The position numbers and the translations under genes were made by a program. A stretch of DNA of 64,000 nucleotides from Vibrio sp. HA2012 (lineage in GTDB: Bacteria; Pseudomonadota; Gammaproteobacteria; Enterobacterales; Vibrionaceae). Below the pieces are notes generated by a model. The model was not told the origin of the DNA, made no database searches, and saw only the letters and a program-made list of their open reading frames with translations. The stretch lies in the NCBI RefSeq assembly GCF_002812955.1, contig NZ_PFXK01000001.1, forward strand, positions 248,001 through 312,000, in the 5' to 3' direction. Position 1 is the first letter of the stretch; each line of letters opens with the position of its first letter. This document shows positions 9,570 to 18,434 of the stretch, one piece after another.

Positions 9570-11234
9570 TCAGAAAGAAAGTTTCAATTTGGTTGATGTG
9601 ATTTCCTGAGCCAATTTATCAATTTCCTGTAGCAGTGAGTGACAGTGTCCGGCGATCTCCCTTTGTTCCTCCAGTACGGCTGACAGAATAGATTCTGTTG
9701 TCAGTGGATTGGCCAGAACGACTCGGAAGACAATGGTATCCCTGTGTCCCCATTGTCCTGGATTCAGTCGGGTGCGGGAAACAAATGATTTACCGGATTC
9801 CCTCTGTTTTTTCTGAATATATTTGGTCAGATCATTCAGCAGACGGTGTAATTTATCCTGTTGGTCTCCCGTTGCTATTTTCAGTGCAGCCTGTGCATAG
9901 CAAGGGACATAGCGGTAGGTGAGCAGACACAGCTCTGGTTCCGAAATCAGCTCAAAATCGTCCTGTTTCTTGATCAAATCGGCAAAATAACGAGCTTTAT
10001 TAATACTCTGATCAATCAAGAGTTCGTATCCTGGCCGGCTAATGATATGCATACAGGCATACACCAGCATAGCCATGCCGGATCGGGATCCTTCCAGCGT
10101 GTGGCTGCCCAGGTCTTTAGAGCCCTGACGCAGAATATATTCGGCGTGATGTTCAATAACTGAAACGGCGTCCGGGTTCTTAAATAGTACCATTCCTGCT
10201 CCCATAGGCAGGTACAGCTGTTTGTGGGCATCGATCGTGATGGAATCAGCCAGTTCGATACCGTCCAGAAGATAGCGATTATTTTCTGACATCATGGTAG
10301 CTCCACCCCAGGCGGCATCTACATGAAAATGACATCCTTCCTGTTTGCTGATGGTGGCTATTTCCCGCAATGGGTCGATATTGCCGGTTTCTGTTGTACC
10401 GGCCACACCCACAATAGCAAATGGTTTAACGTTTTCGGCTTTTAATGCCTGAATTTTCTGTTTAAGATCCTGTGTACAGATGCGGTTATTGTCATCGGTT
10501 TTTACGGCGACAAGACGATTCTGGCCAATACCAAGCACATTCGCTGCTTTTTTCAGGGAATAGTGTCCTCGTTCCGATACCAGTATAGCGAGATCATCAT
10601 AACCATAGTATTTCATGGCTCTAATCAGACCTTCATTTTCCACACCGGCAAAAGTACCGTCAGCTTTCAGCGCATTGTTCCTGGCTACCCAGAGTGCGGT
10701 GATATTAGCAATGGTTCCACCCGAACAGAAGGCTCCCAGAGAGTGATTGGCACTGTGCATCCAGCGAGTGTAAAAATCATCATTCTGTGCATAAAAGAGC
10801 TTATGCAGCATGCCCAAAACCTGACGTTCCAGAGGAGTAAACGCTTTTGAGGTCTCAATTTTTACCAGATTCTGATTCAAGGCGATCATAATCTTAGACA
10901 AGGGCATCAGGAAATAGGGAAGAGCCGATGTCATATGGCCAATAAAACTGGGCGCAGACGTATGCACAGAATGTGATACCAGTGTATCCAGAAGATGTTG
11001 AGTATGGTCTGAGACAAATGAAGGTTTTTCCGGCAGCGTTGGGTTAGCGAAGTCTTTCTCGATATCCTGCAGTTTTTTTTCTTCGGCAACAATGTGCTCT
11101 CTCAGAAACTGATTCAGGTTCTGAGACAGTTCAGCTTCAATTTTGGACAAGGTAGAGTCAGGTGCTTCCGGCACGGTAAAAATCCGGAGCAGGCTTTCAA
11201 GGCTGACATCTGCTGTTTTGTTTTCCGCTAACAT
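9570..11234 (-). CDS. panP: PLP-dependent aspartate 1-decarboxylase PanP
   Basis: Group II pyridoxal-phosphate decarboxylase of the PanP type, which makes beta-alanine from aspartate for pantothenate in vibrios; older annotation calls it glutamate decarboxylase. It has 554 residues from the ATG at 11234 (MLAENKTADVSLESLLRIF...). An open extension to a TTG at 11300 looks unrelated to the family and is rejected. The PLP lysine is Lys338 in ITIDAHKQLYLPMG. The cofactor histidine-aspartate region HVDAAWGGATMMS and the SGGTIANITALW motif are intact. The adjacent LysO-like exporter gene is on the same strand, about 105 bases upstream, so the two may be co-transcribed. Confidence 0.88.
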   Translation of the reverse strand: MLAENKTADVSLESLLRIFTVPEAPDSTLSKIEAELSQNLNQFLREHIVAEEKKLQDIEKDFANPTLPEKPSFVSDHTQHLLDTLVSHSVHTSAPSFIGHMTSALPYFLMPLSKIMIALNQNLVKIETSKAFTPLERQVLGMLHKLFYAQNDDFYTRWMHSANHSLGAFCSGGTIANITALWVARNNALKADGTFAGVENEGLIRAMKYYGYDDLAILVSERGHYSLKKAANVLGIGQNRLVAVKTDDNNRICTQDLKQKIQALKAENVKPFAIVGVAGTTETGNIDPLREIATISKQEGCHFHVDAAWGGATMMSENNRYLLDGIELADSITIDAHKQLYLPMGAGMVLFKNPDAVSVIEHHAEYILRQGSKDLGSHTLEGSRSGMAMLVYACMHIISRPGYELLIDQSINKARYFADLIKKQDDFELISEPELCLLTYRYVPCYAQAALKIATGDQQDKLHRLLNDLTKYIQKKQRESGKSFVSRTRLNPGQWGHRDTIVFRVVLANPLTTESILSAVLEEQREIAGHCHSLLQEIDKLAQEITSTKLKLSF

Positions 11235-11338
11235 ACTCGTATTGCTTTTATATGTACTTATTTGATTCTGGCGGGACAATCTAAACGAAAACCGAACCAA
11301 AGTCCCGTTTTAATTCGGTAAACTCTTTTTTCCCTTTG

Positions 11339-12247
11339 CTACACAGGACCCAGAGAGACAAAAAACAGTATAAACAGGGGAACGACCAGACTGAGAATAA
11401 ACCCGCTGACGATTGCAACAGGAACACAACGAACGCCTCCGCTTGTCTGAATTACCGGGAGAGTAAAATCCATAGCGGTTGCACCGGCATAGCCAATAGC
11501 GGTACAGGGTCTGTTTCTTATCATCAGTGGAATTGTAACCAGAGCTACAAGTTCCCTGAACAGCTCAAGCATAAAGGATGCTCCACCGAAGACGGGGCCA
11601 AATGCATCCCCCATCAGAATACCCGACAGGGAATACCAGCCAAAGCCGGATGCCATGGCCAGAGACTGATACAGCGGCAGGTCAAGGAGCAGTGCCGCGA
11701 TGACACCGCCGAGCCATGAAGAAAGGATCATCACCAGAGAAATGAGCATTCCGTGCTTGTTCAACAGTATTTGTCTCAATGTCAGGCCACTGTTGCGTAA
11801 CTGGATTCCGATGAAAAATAACAGCAGAAACAAAATCCATTCAATAGCGGTATCTACCCAGTACAGATTGAACGGTAACATGAGCCCTGCCACCAGTCCG
11901 CTGCCGACGATCATGATCAATATCAGTGAATCCTTTAGCATGCTGACAAGAGGAAGTGGTTTGCCGGATTGTTCTGATTTCAGTGGAAGTATCTTGTCGA
12001 TAAGAGGCAAAACAGAATAGTTACAAAGACCGATCAATACAAAAAAACTTCCGCTATAGAGAAGAATGCTTTGTAGATTACTGCTGAGATTATCCAGAGC
12101 GGCGAGACTCATTCCCATCAGGAACAGGATGATATAGACAATATTGGCAGTATATCGGTTGATGGTATTCAGCAGGTTCCTGCTGGAAAGAGAAAACAGA
12201 TATCCCAGGAGCAGAGGGGCAAAGATAAACAGCATTCCGGTAAACAT
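11339..12247 (-). CDS. lysO: Lysine exporter LysO family (YbjE/DUF340)
   Basis: Integral membrane protein, about 302 residues from the ATG at 12247 (a TTG at 12259 is possible). E. coli LysO (YbjE) exports L-lysine and is 299 residues. Family features are the N-terminal duplicated helices with FLMGMSLAALDNLSSNL, the central hydrophilic stretch, and the C-terminal block GGVIAALLLDLPLYQSLAMASGFGWYSLSG (given here only in outline) with AMDFTLPVIQ near the end. About eight hydrophobic segments can be counted. The function as lysine exporter is transferred from the E. coli homologue; the substrate is not provable from sequence. Confidence 0.85.
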   Translation of the reverse strand: MFTGMLFIFAPLLLGYLFSLSSRNLLNTINRYTANIVYIILFLMGMSLAALDNLSSNLQSILLYSGSFFVLIGLCNYSVLPLIDKILPLKSEQSGKPLPLVSMLKDSLILIMIVGSGLVAGLMLPFNLYWVDTAIEWILFLLLFFIGIQLRNSGLTLRQILLNKHGMLISLVMILSSWLGGVIAALLLDLPLYQSLAMASGFGWYSLSGILMGDAFGPVFGGASFMLELFRELVALVTIPLMIRNRPCTAIGYAGATAMDFTLPVIQTSGGVRCVPVAIVSGFILSLVVPLFILFFVSLGPV

Positions 12248-12278
12248 AGCAAACGTCAAACAGCCTTGAAAATAGAGA

Positions 12279-12305
12279 TAAAAACGGGGATACCCATGGT
12301 ATCCC
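12279..12305 (-). terminator. Terminator after the HDOD gene
   Basis: On the minus strand an 8-bp stem (GGGATACC / GGTATCCC) with a three-base loop is followed by CGTTTTTAT. It lies 70 bases past the HDOD stop and directly upstream of lysO, separating the two units. Confidence 0.65.
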
Positions 12306-12374
12306 TATTTACGCAGTGAATAAATAAGCCGATCGATACTGACAAGATGACTGGCAGTTATAAGCGATCGATAT

Positions 12375-13295
12375 CTACAGGCCAGTGGAATTCATTACGT
12401 CATGGATCCGGGTCTGAAAATCAGGTTCGCTGAGATTACTGAGCTCAAACAGCGCCTCAGCACCGACAAGATTAAATTCGACATAGTGGTCATCAATGTT
12501 TTCGTCCTGACGGCGGAACATCAGCAGATGGTTAGCCATCCGGGCAATGTCCAGATAGGAAATATCTTCTTTCGCCGTACCAGATTCTTTATTTGTCGCA
12601 ACCTCGATAAAGTCATGGTCAAACCCCCATTCCTGCAGTACCAGTTTGCTGGTGGAAGGGCAGCGGGAATTAAAAATCTGCATAGCAAGATTGTGATCCA
12701 GATAATTACCGCGATCCAAATAGAGGTGATACTCATTAACCAGACAAAAAAGTCCGATGTCGGCCAATAGACCCACTAGCAGAGATTTCTCTTCTTCTAG
12801 ATAGCTGTATTCTCCGTTGGAATGCTTCAGTATTTCCTGAGTAACCAGCACCATGGTTGCTGCCAGCTCTCGGGATACAGTCGCACTTTTGACCAGTATG
12901 GTGTTGCACTTTTTATCCAGATTAACGGAGTGTTTCATCTGCTCGATTGCCTGAGCAGTCACAATATCCCGGACACGCATGATTCCCAGACGGGAAACGG
13001 CAGTGTGAAGGTCGGTACAGGAAATATTTCTTCTGTTAAAAACTACAGAGTTGGCGACCCGGATTACGACGGCTGCCAGACTGGGGTCTTCAATAAGACA
13101 ATCAGAAATTTCCGGAATACCGGTTTCTTTTTGGGTGCATAATTGTTGTATTTTCAGCACAACATCTGGAATAGGGGGAAGAGTAATTTTCCCCATGGTA
13201 ATGGAGTGTTCAACAAGTTGAGCAAACTCAGATTCGAGGCTTTCTAAAAGGAGCGTCTTATTTTCTGGTAGCCAATAAAATGATAGATGATTCAT
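12375..13295 (-). CDS. HDOD-domain signalling protein
   Basis: 306-residue cytoplasmic protein with a single HDOD domain (about 35-230), a catalytically empty HD-type fold found in signalling proteins. Visible signatures are ITLPPIPDVVLKIQQL, DPSLAAVVIRVANS and VSRLGIMRVRDIVTAQAIEQ, followed by NEYHLYLDRGNYLDHN in place of the usual H-x-x-x-G-x-x-L repeat. No receiver, GGDEF or kinase domain is attached. The target is unknown; homologues in vibrios affect motility or redox signalling, but I cannot assign one here. The start is the ATG at 13295, with an AT-rich promoter region upstream shared with the divergent tfoX. Confidence 0.8.
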   Translation of the reverse strand: MNHLSFYWLPENKTLLLESLESEFAQLVEHSITMGKITLPPIPDVVLKIQQLCTQKETGIPEISDCLIEDPSLAAVVIRVANSVVFNRRNISCTDLHTAVSRLGIMRVRDIVTAQAIEQMKHSVNLDKKCNTILVKSATVSRELAATMVLVTQEILKHSNGEYSYLEEEKSLLVGLLADIGLFCLVNEYHLYLDRGNYLDHNLAMQIFNSRCPSTSKLVLQEWGFDHDFIEVATNKESGTAKEDISYLDIARMANHLLMFRRQDENIDDHYVEFNLVGAEALFELSNLSEPDFQTRIHDVMNSTGL

Positions 13296-13696
13296 GCTGA
13301 TTTCTTTTCTGTAGCTTCTTTTCTAATAGTACAGTCTGATTCCTTAAATTAGCAACATAACATAAAGAAAAATCAGTGATATCGAGTCTGTTTCTAATTG
13401 CAAATAAGATTAATATTTTTTAGTTAAAAATTAACACGGCTTACAAATAGCAAAAAGTGTGATGCTTTGCTGCGAAAGTGTGATCTTTGGCGGGTTTATT
13501 TTTATCATTGGTCTTACTTATTTTTCGCTGTTAAGTATGATTGTATTGCTGCTGTGGAATATCCAATACCAATAAGAGAACAAAAAATGTTCTCAGAATA
13601 AAAAACAACATACCGCCCAGTTGATGGTTACATGTACCTGTGTGGTTTTTATTGATGCAACGGGGGGAAGAGTAACTGATGTTGGAGGTATAAATA
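13296..13696. other. Divergent promoter region of the HDOD gene and tfoX
   Basis: 401 bases without a gene. It contains the direct repeats described separately (13454-13489) and a small hairpin GAGAACA / TGTTCTC (13576-13594). No c-di-GMP riboswitch core (the GCAAACC-type motif known upstream of Vibrio tfoY) is present. Confidence 0.6.
13454..13489 (+). promoter_or_regulatory. Pair of direct repeats AAAGTGTGAT upstream of tfoX
   Basis: AAAGTGTGATGCTTTG at 13454 and AAAGTGTGATCTTTG at 13475 are nearly identical and 21 bases apart, two helical turns, so both would face the same side of the helix. TGTGA is the left half of a CRP site, but the TCACA half is missing. Likely a binding site for an unknown activator or repressor. 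Confidence 0.45.
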
Positions 13697-14287
13697 ATGG
13701 ATATGGCTAAGCAGCCGTTTTGTGATTATGCCGTTAAATTTGGAAAGTATCAGATACGATCCATGTTTGGCGGTTTAGGTCTGTTTCAGGAGCAGGCGAT
13801 GTACGCGTTACTTGCTGACGATATCGTTTTTATCCGCGGAGGTGGATCGTTAGACGACAGGCTGAAAAAGCTTGGGTGTGAAAAGTATCGCCATGTCAAA
13901 AAGCAGACAACAGCAACAGTCAATTATTACGATATTACCCACCTGTATGAGTCTCAGGATGGCAGGCTGGATGAGTTAATCCGGGCTTCAATAGAATATG
14001 CTATCGAGGACAGAAAGACCCAATATACGACAGGTCCTCTTCGGTTAAGAGATCTTCCTAATATGCAATTAACTCTGGAAAGAATGCTCAAAAAAGCGGG
14101 TATTGAGGATGTGGCTATGTTTATGGACCTCGGTGCAGAACGTGTATTTAAAAAGGTACAGGAGAAGTATGGCAATAATGTGGATATCCGTCTGCTCTGG
14201 CGCTTTGCCGGTGCGGTTGATGGTGTTCACTGGAGACTTTTACAGGAATCCCGAAAAGAGGCTTTGAGGAAAGCCTGTAATCTATAA
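13697..14287 (+). CDS. tfoX: Competence regulator TfoX/Sxy family
   Basis: 196-residue regulator, needed with CRP for natural competence and type VI secretion genes in vibrios. The N-terminal TfoX domain (about 1-95) has YAVKFGKYQIRSMFGGLGLF and YRHVKKQTTATVNYYDIT; the C-terminal TfoX domain (about 108-190) has RLRDLPNMQLTLERMLKKAG and LLWRFAGAVDGVHW. The Shine-Dalgarno sequence GGAGG is eight bases from the ATG. TfoX and TfoY are hard to separate by eye. I favour TfoX because the neighbours (panP, serC) fit the TfoX locus as I remember it in V. cholerae, and because the riboswitch typical of tfoY is absent. A strong terminator follows. Confidence 0.8.
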   Translation: MDMAKQPFCDYAVKFGKYQIRSMFGGLGLFQEQAMYALLADDIVFIRGGGSLDDRLKKLGCEKYRHVKKQTTATVNYYDITHLYESQDGRLDELIRASIEYAIEDRKTQYTTGPLRLRDLPNMQLTLERMLKKAGIEDVAMFMDLGAERVFKKVQEKYGNNVDIRLLWRFAGAVDGVHWRLLQESRKEALRKACNL

Positions 14288-14349
14288 GATACGGTCGTTT
14301 TCTGGCACGGTTTCAGAACAACAACATTTACACCAGAGACAGACACTAA

Positions 14350-14371
14350 CCCGGCAGCGCCGGGTTTTTTT
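14350..14371 (+). terminator. Terminator after tfoX
   Basis: CCCGGC AGC GCCGGG stem-loop followed by seven T, 63 bases past the tfoX stop. Confidence 0.9.
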
Positions 14372-14489
14372 ATCCATTTCTGAGAGCAGGTTTCCTGCAT
14401 TGCACAAGGATCTTGAGGTTATTGGGGTATATCACTATGATAATCAATATGATGTACTAATTATTCCTGACCTGAGGGGACAGATCTGA

Positions 14490-15518
14490 GTGCTGGATTA
14501 TTTTTTGCGCAGGATGGTACTGGTAATACCGACATTTATCGGTATCACTATTTTAATTTTTGCAATAACCCGTTTGGTTCCGGGTGGACCCGTGGAGCGC
14601 ATGCTGGCTAGTATGCAGTTTGAGTCAGGGGAAACAGCGTCAGCTGTAACGGATGTCGGTGCCAGTTCAGCACTGTCGGATGATCAAATTGCACAGCTTA
14701 ATGAATTCTATGGTTTGGATAAACCGGTTACAGAAGCTTATTTTGAATGGTTGACTAAGCTGGTGGCTCTGGACTTTGGAGAATCAACCCGCTATTACGA
14801 ACCGGTTACAGGTATGATTGCTGAACGTTTGCCGGTTTCTCTTTTTTATGGTGGTATGACGTTCTTTTTTGCTTATTTTATCTCTATCCCTCTTGGCTAC
14901 TATAAAGCGCTCAAGCATGGTTCCTGGTTTGATTCTGCATCTTCTATTCTTATTTTTATTGGTTATGCATTACCCGGATATGTAGTCGGTGTGCTTCTGA
15001 TCACCTGGTTTGCCTATAGTCTGGAATGGTTCCCGATGGGGGCGTTTACCAGTGATGACTTTGACGACTATGCATCCTTGTATGAGCAGGTCAAAGATAT
15101 CCTGTGGCATGCGGTTTTGCCGCTGATTTGTTACCTGATTGGTGATTTTGCTACCTTAACAATGACGATGAAAAATAACCTGATGGAGAACCTTTCGGCG
15201 GACTACATCCGTACAGCTATCGCGAAAGGTTTACCTTTTAATCAGGCCGTCCGGAAGCATGCTCTCAGAAATAGTCTGATCCCTGTTGCCAGCCATTTCG
15301 GTAATTCTCTGTTATTTTTTATGAGTGGTTCTTTTTTAATCGAAGTTATATTTGATATTGATGGCATTGGTCTTCTGGGGTATGAATCAATAGTAGAACG
15401 GGATTATCCGGTTGTTATGGGGATCGTCGCAATTAATGCCGCTATGCTATTAGTGGGAAATATTTTGTCTGATATTTGTGTTGCTCTGGTTGATCCGCGC
15501 GTTAAATTTGGGGGATAG
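14490..15518 (+). CDS. Peptide ABC transporter permease, YejB/DppB type
   Basis: Inner-membrane permease, 342 residues, with about six hydrophobic segments. The N-terminal MVLVIPTFIGITILIFAITRLVPGGP segment is typical of DppB/OppB/YejB proteins. The long insert before the first periplasmic domain and the length resemble YejB (microcin C/oligopeptide importer, 364 residues in E. coli). The EAA loop that contacts the ATPase is DYIRTAIAKGLPFNQAVRKH. The start is GTG at 14490 with GAGGGGA nine bases upstream. It is the first of five co-directional genes (permease, permease, binding protein, two ATPases) with gaps of at most 31 bases, clearly one operon. Confidence 0.88.
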   Translation: MLDYFLRRMVLVIPTFIGITILIFAITRLVPGGPVERMLASMQFESGETASAVTDVGASSALSDDQIAQLNEFYGLDKPVTEAYFEWLTKLVALDFGESTRYYEPVTGMIAERLPVSLFYGGMTFFFAYFISIPLGYYKALKHGSWFDSASSILIFIGYALPGYVVGVLLITWFAYSLEWFPMGAFTSDDFDDYASLYEQVKDILWHAVLPLICYLIGDFATLTMTMKNNLMENLSADYIRTAIAKGLPFNQAVRKHALRNSLIPVASHFGNSLLFFMSGSFLIEVIFDIDGIGLLGYESIVERDYPVVMGIVAINAAMLLVGNILSDICVALVDPRVKFGG

Positions 15519-15521
15519 AAA

Positions 15522-16562
15522 ATGTTTCACTTTGATCCCTTAACACGGAAAAAAATAATGCGTTTTAAAGAGATAAAACGTGGGTACTGGTCATTTATTA
15601 TTCTAATAACATTATTGATACTTTCCTTATTTGCTGAATTTTTCATCAATAGTAAAGCGCTGGTCGTAAAATATGAAAGTGAATATTATTTTCCCGTCAT
15701 TAGCGATGTTATTTCCGGAACCCAGTTCGGGCTGGACTACAGTGCAGAAACCGATTATCGGGAATTAAAGCATCGTTTCACCGGGGACAGTAATAATTTT
15801 GTACTTATGCCAGTAATTCCGTGGAATCCTTATGAACAAGATTTTAGTGGTGACTACCCGCCGACAGCACCGGATGTGGAAAAGCAGCACTATCTCGGAA
15901 CAGATGTTATCGGTAGAGATATTTTGGCACGATTGGTGTATGGGTTTCGTATCGCGATGGGATTTGCTCTGATCACAATGCTGATATCGTATGCAATAGG
16001 AACTGCTGTCGGATGTGCAATGGGCTTTTGGGGCGGAGCATTTGATTTGATTCTGCAGCGTTTGATAGAAATTTGGTCTATGGTGCCGTTTTTATATGTC
16101 ATTATGATTTTGGTTTCGATTATTCAGCCTACATTTATGCTATTTGTCGGTATCAATGTGCTGTTTGGCTGGATGGGGATGACTTGGTACATGCGAACCA
16201 TGACCTATAAAGAATCCGCTCGTGAGTATGTTCTGGCAGCCAAAGCTTTGGGAGCTTCAACAGCGAGAATCTTGTTTAAGCATATTCTTCCCAATACTAT
16301 GGTGATGATAGTGACGCTCGCTCCATTTACGATTGCCGGTAATATTACGGCATTGACGGCTCTTGATTATTTGGGACTGGGGCTGATGCCACCGACCCCG
16401 AGTTGGGGCGAATTGTTACAGCAGGGCAAGTCAAATCTGGATTCTCCGTGGATAGTCATTTCTGTTGTGGTATCCATTGTGGCAGTTCTGGTTATGGTCA
16501 CTTTTATCGGAGAAGCTGTCAGAGCTGCCTTCGATCCTAAAAAATTCACACGCTATAGCTAA
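15522..16562 (+). CDS. Peptide ABC transporter permease, YejE/DppC type
   Basis: Second permease of the operon, 346 residues, starting three bases after the previous stop. It has one N-terminal helix, then a large periplasmic segment (about 40-130, containing NPYEQDFSGDYPPTAPD) before five further helices; this long periplasmic insert is the hallmark of YejE. The EAA loop is REYVLAAKALGASTARILFK. The LGTDVIGRDILARLVYG motif of the DppC/OppC/YejE group is intact. It should form a heterodimer with the first permease. The C terminus PKKFTRYS closes the gene about 30 bases before the binding-protein start. Confidence 0.88.
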   Translation: MFHFDPLTRKKIMRFKEIKRGYWSFIILITLLILSLFAEFFINSKALVVKYESEYYFPVISDVISGTQFGLDYSAETDYRELKHRFTGDSNNFVLMPVIPWNPYEQDFSGDYPPTAPDVEKQHYLGTDVIGRDILARLVYGFRIAMGFALITMLISYAIGTAVGCAMGFWGGAFDLILQRLIEIWSMVPFLYVIMILVSIIQPTFMLFVGINVLFGWMGMTWYMRTMTYKESAREYVLAAKALGASTARILFKHILPNTMVMIVTLAPFTIAGNITALTALDYLGLGLMPPTPSWGELLQQGKSNLDSPWIVISVVVSIVAVLVMVTFIGEAVRAAFDPKKFTRYS

Positions 16563-16593
16563 AATCAGCGGCTATAAACGACAGGGATGTTTT

Positions 16594-18423
16594 ATGAAAA
16601 AGTATCAACTAGTTTCGGGACTGTATCTTATTGTATGGGCGAGTTCTGTCTGTGCTGCACAGTTACCAGATAATTTACATTGGATCTCGAATATGAATGA
16701 GCCGCTGTTTGCCTCTGAAGAGGCTCGTTTTGGTGGTACGTTCCGGACTTATATCAGCAGTTTTCCCCAAACATTTCGGACAATAGGTCCGGACGCGAAC
16801 GGAGCATTCAGAGCGTGGCTGCTGGATGCTCAGCCATCGCTTGTTACTAAACATCCGGATACAGGCAAATGGATCCCATCTATTGCTACTGAATGGGCAT
16901 TTGGTTCGGATAATAAAACAGTATTTTACCATTTGAATCCCAAAGCTGAATGGTCTGATGGCGAGCCGGTCACCGCTGACGATTTCACCTTTATGCTGAA
17001 ATTGATGCGTTCGAAAGATATCGTTGCGCCCTGGTATAACACCTATTACACCACGGTACTGAAAGAGATTTCCAGGTACGATGACCACACCATATCGGTA
17101 ACACTGACTGAAGCGAAAGATAAGCAGGATTTACTATACAGTACCAATATGGCTCCGAGGCCGGAACATTTTTATGCACCAGTCAATGATAAAAACGGAG
17201 ACGGTATATCCGATGATTTTGTGCGTCGCTATAACTTCAAAATAGAGCCGACCACATGGGCTTATGCTCTGGATAAGGTAAAAAAAGGGCGCTCATTAAC
17301 CTTTAAGCACGTCGGTAAAGACTGGTGGGGTTACAGCAATCCCTATTATCGTAATAGGTATAATGTTGAGAAAATCCGGATTCAGGTTATCCGGGATACC
17401 GACATCGCGAAAAAACATTTCGAGAAAGGTGATCTGGATGCCTTTGCGGTGATTTTGCCTTCGTTGTGGCATGAGAAAACCCACAGTGAGCCGTATCAAA
17501 AAGGTTATATCCATAAGTACTGGGGGTTTAATCAAACTCCACAAGGAGCGGGCGGACTTTGGCTGAATACCGATAAATCGCTGCTCAGTGATATTAATGT
17601 GCGTAAAGGTATCGCCTTGGCAACTGATTTTGATGGCATGATCAAAAAAGTGCTGCGTGGCGATTATATGAGAAAGCCTAACGCTCTTGGGGTCGGACAG
17701 GGAAATTATACCAATACGGATGTGAAAGCTCCGCATTTCGATCCTAAACTGGCGGTTCAATATTTTATAAAGGCAGGATTTACCTCGATTGGTGAAGATG
17801 GTATCCGGATGAATGCTGGCGGAGAACGTTTATCATTTGCCATTACCTACGCAGCCCGGTTTCATACGCCGCGCATCGCTTACCTTAAAGAGCAGGCTAA
17901 GTTGGCTGGTCTGGAATTTACGCTTAATCTTATTGATGGTTCTTCGGCATTTAAATATGTTAATGAGAAGAAACATGATATCTCGTTTCACGATATGGGT
18001 TCCGGGGAAGTACCGCAATATTGGGAATATTTTCACTCCAGCAATGCACATAAACCGCAGACCAATAACTTCACCAATTTCAGTACACCGGAGCTGGACA
18101 GGTTGATTATGGATTACCGCAATGAATTCAGTACTGAAAAAAGAGAAGCACTATCCCGGCAAATTCAGAAAATTGTAGCTGATGCCAGTGTTATTGTACC
18201 GGGTTATATGGTGCCATATACGCGGGAAGCTTACTGGCGCTGGATGAAATTACCCCAGCAACCAATGACGAAAAAAACAGAAAGTTTGTTTAGCATTGGT
18301 GCACCTTATGATCTTGGAACCTACTGGATCGACCCAGATACCAGAAAAGAGACCTTATCCGCGATGGATAAGGGGACATCTTTTACTCCGGTAACTATCG
18401 TAAATGATACTTATAAATACTGA
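16594..18423 (+). CDS. Peptide ABC transporter periplasmic binding protein, YejA type
   Basis: SBP_bac_5 family receptor, 609 residues from the ATG at 16594 (YejA of E. coli is 604). An upstream extension of the frame overlaps the permease gene and is not credible. The signal peptide is residues 1-22, ending ASSVCA before AQLPDN. Domain motifs include the large-lobe opening GGTFRTYISSFPQTFRTIGP, WSDGEPVTADDFTFMLKLM and the ligand-lobe segment DINVRKGIALATDFDGMI. The receptor gene lies inside the operon between permeases and ATPases, unlike the E. coli yejABEF order. The ligand is probably an oligopeptide, but it cannot be specified. Confidence 0.87.
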   Translation: MKKYQLVSGLYLIVWASSVCAAQLPDNLHWISNMNEPLFASEEARFGGTFRTYISSFPQTFRTIGPDANGAFRAWLLDAQPSLVTKHPDTGKWIPSIATEWAFGSDNKTVFYHLNPKAEWSDGEPVTADDFTFMLKLMRSKDIVAPWYNTYYTTVLKEISRYDDHTISVTLTEAKDKQDLLYSTNMAPRPEHFYAPVNDKNGDGISDDFVRRYNFKIEPTTWAYALDKVKKGRSLTFKHVGKDWWGYSNPYYRNRYNVEKIRIQVIRDTDIAKKHFEKGDLDAFAVILPSLWHEKTHSEPYQKGYIHKYWGFNQTPQGAGGLWLNTDKSLLSDINVRKGIALATDFDGMIKKVLRGDYMRKPNALGVGQGNYTNTDVKAPHFDPKLAVQYFIKAGFTSIGEDGIRMNAGGERLSFAITYAARFHTPRIAYLKEQAKLAGLEFTLNLIDGSSAFKYVNEKKHDISFHDMGSGEVPQYWEYFHSSNAHKPQTNNFTNFSTPELDRLIMDYRNEFSTEKREALSRQIQKIVADASVIVPGYMVPYTREAYWRWMKLPQQPMTKKTESLFSIGAPYDLGTYWIDPDTRKETLSAMDKGTSFTPVTIVNDTYKY

Positions 18424-18434
18424 TACCCGAGATT

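Noticed and set aside
13490..13690. c-di-GMP (GEMM) riboswitch upstream of the TfoX-family gene
   Set aside because: The known tfoY riboswitch was looked for, but its conserved GCAAACC-type core is not in the leader.
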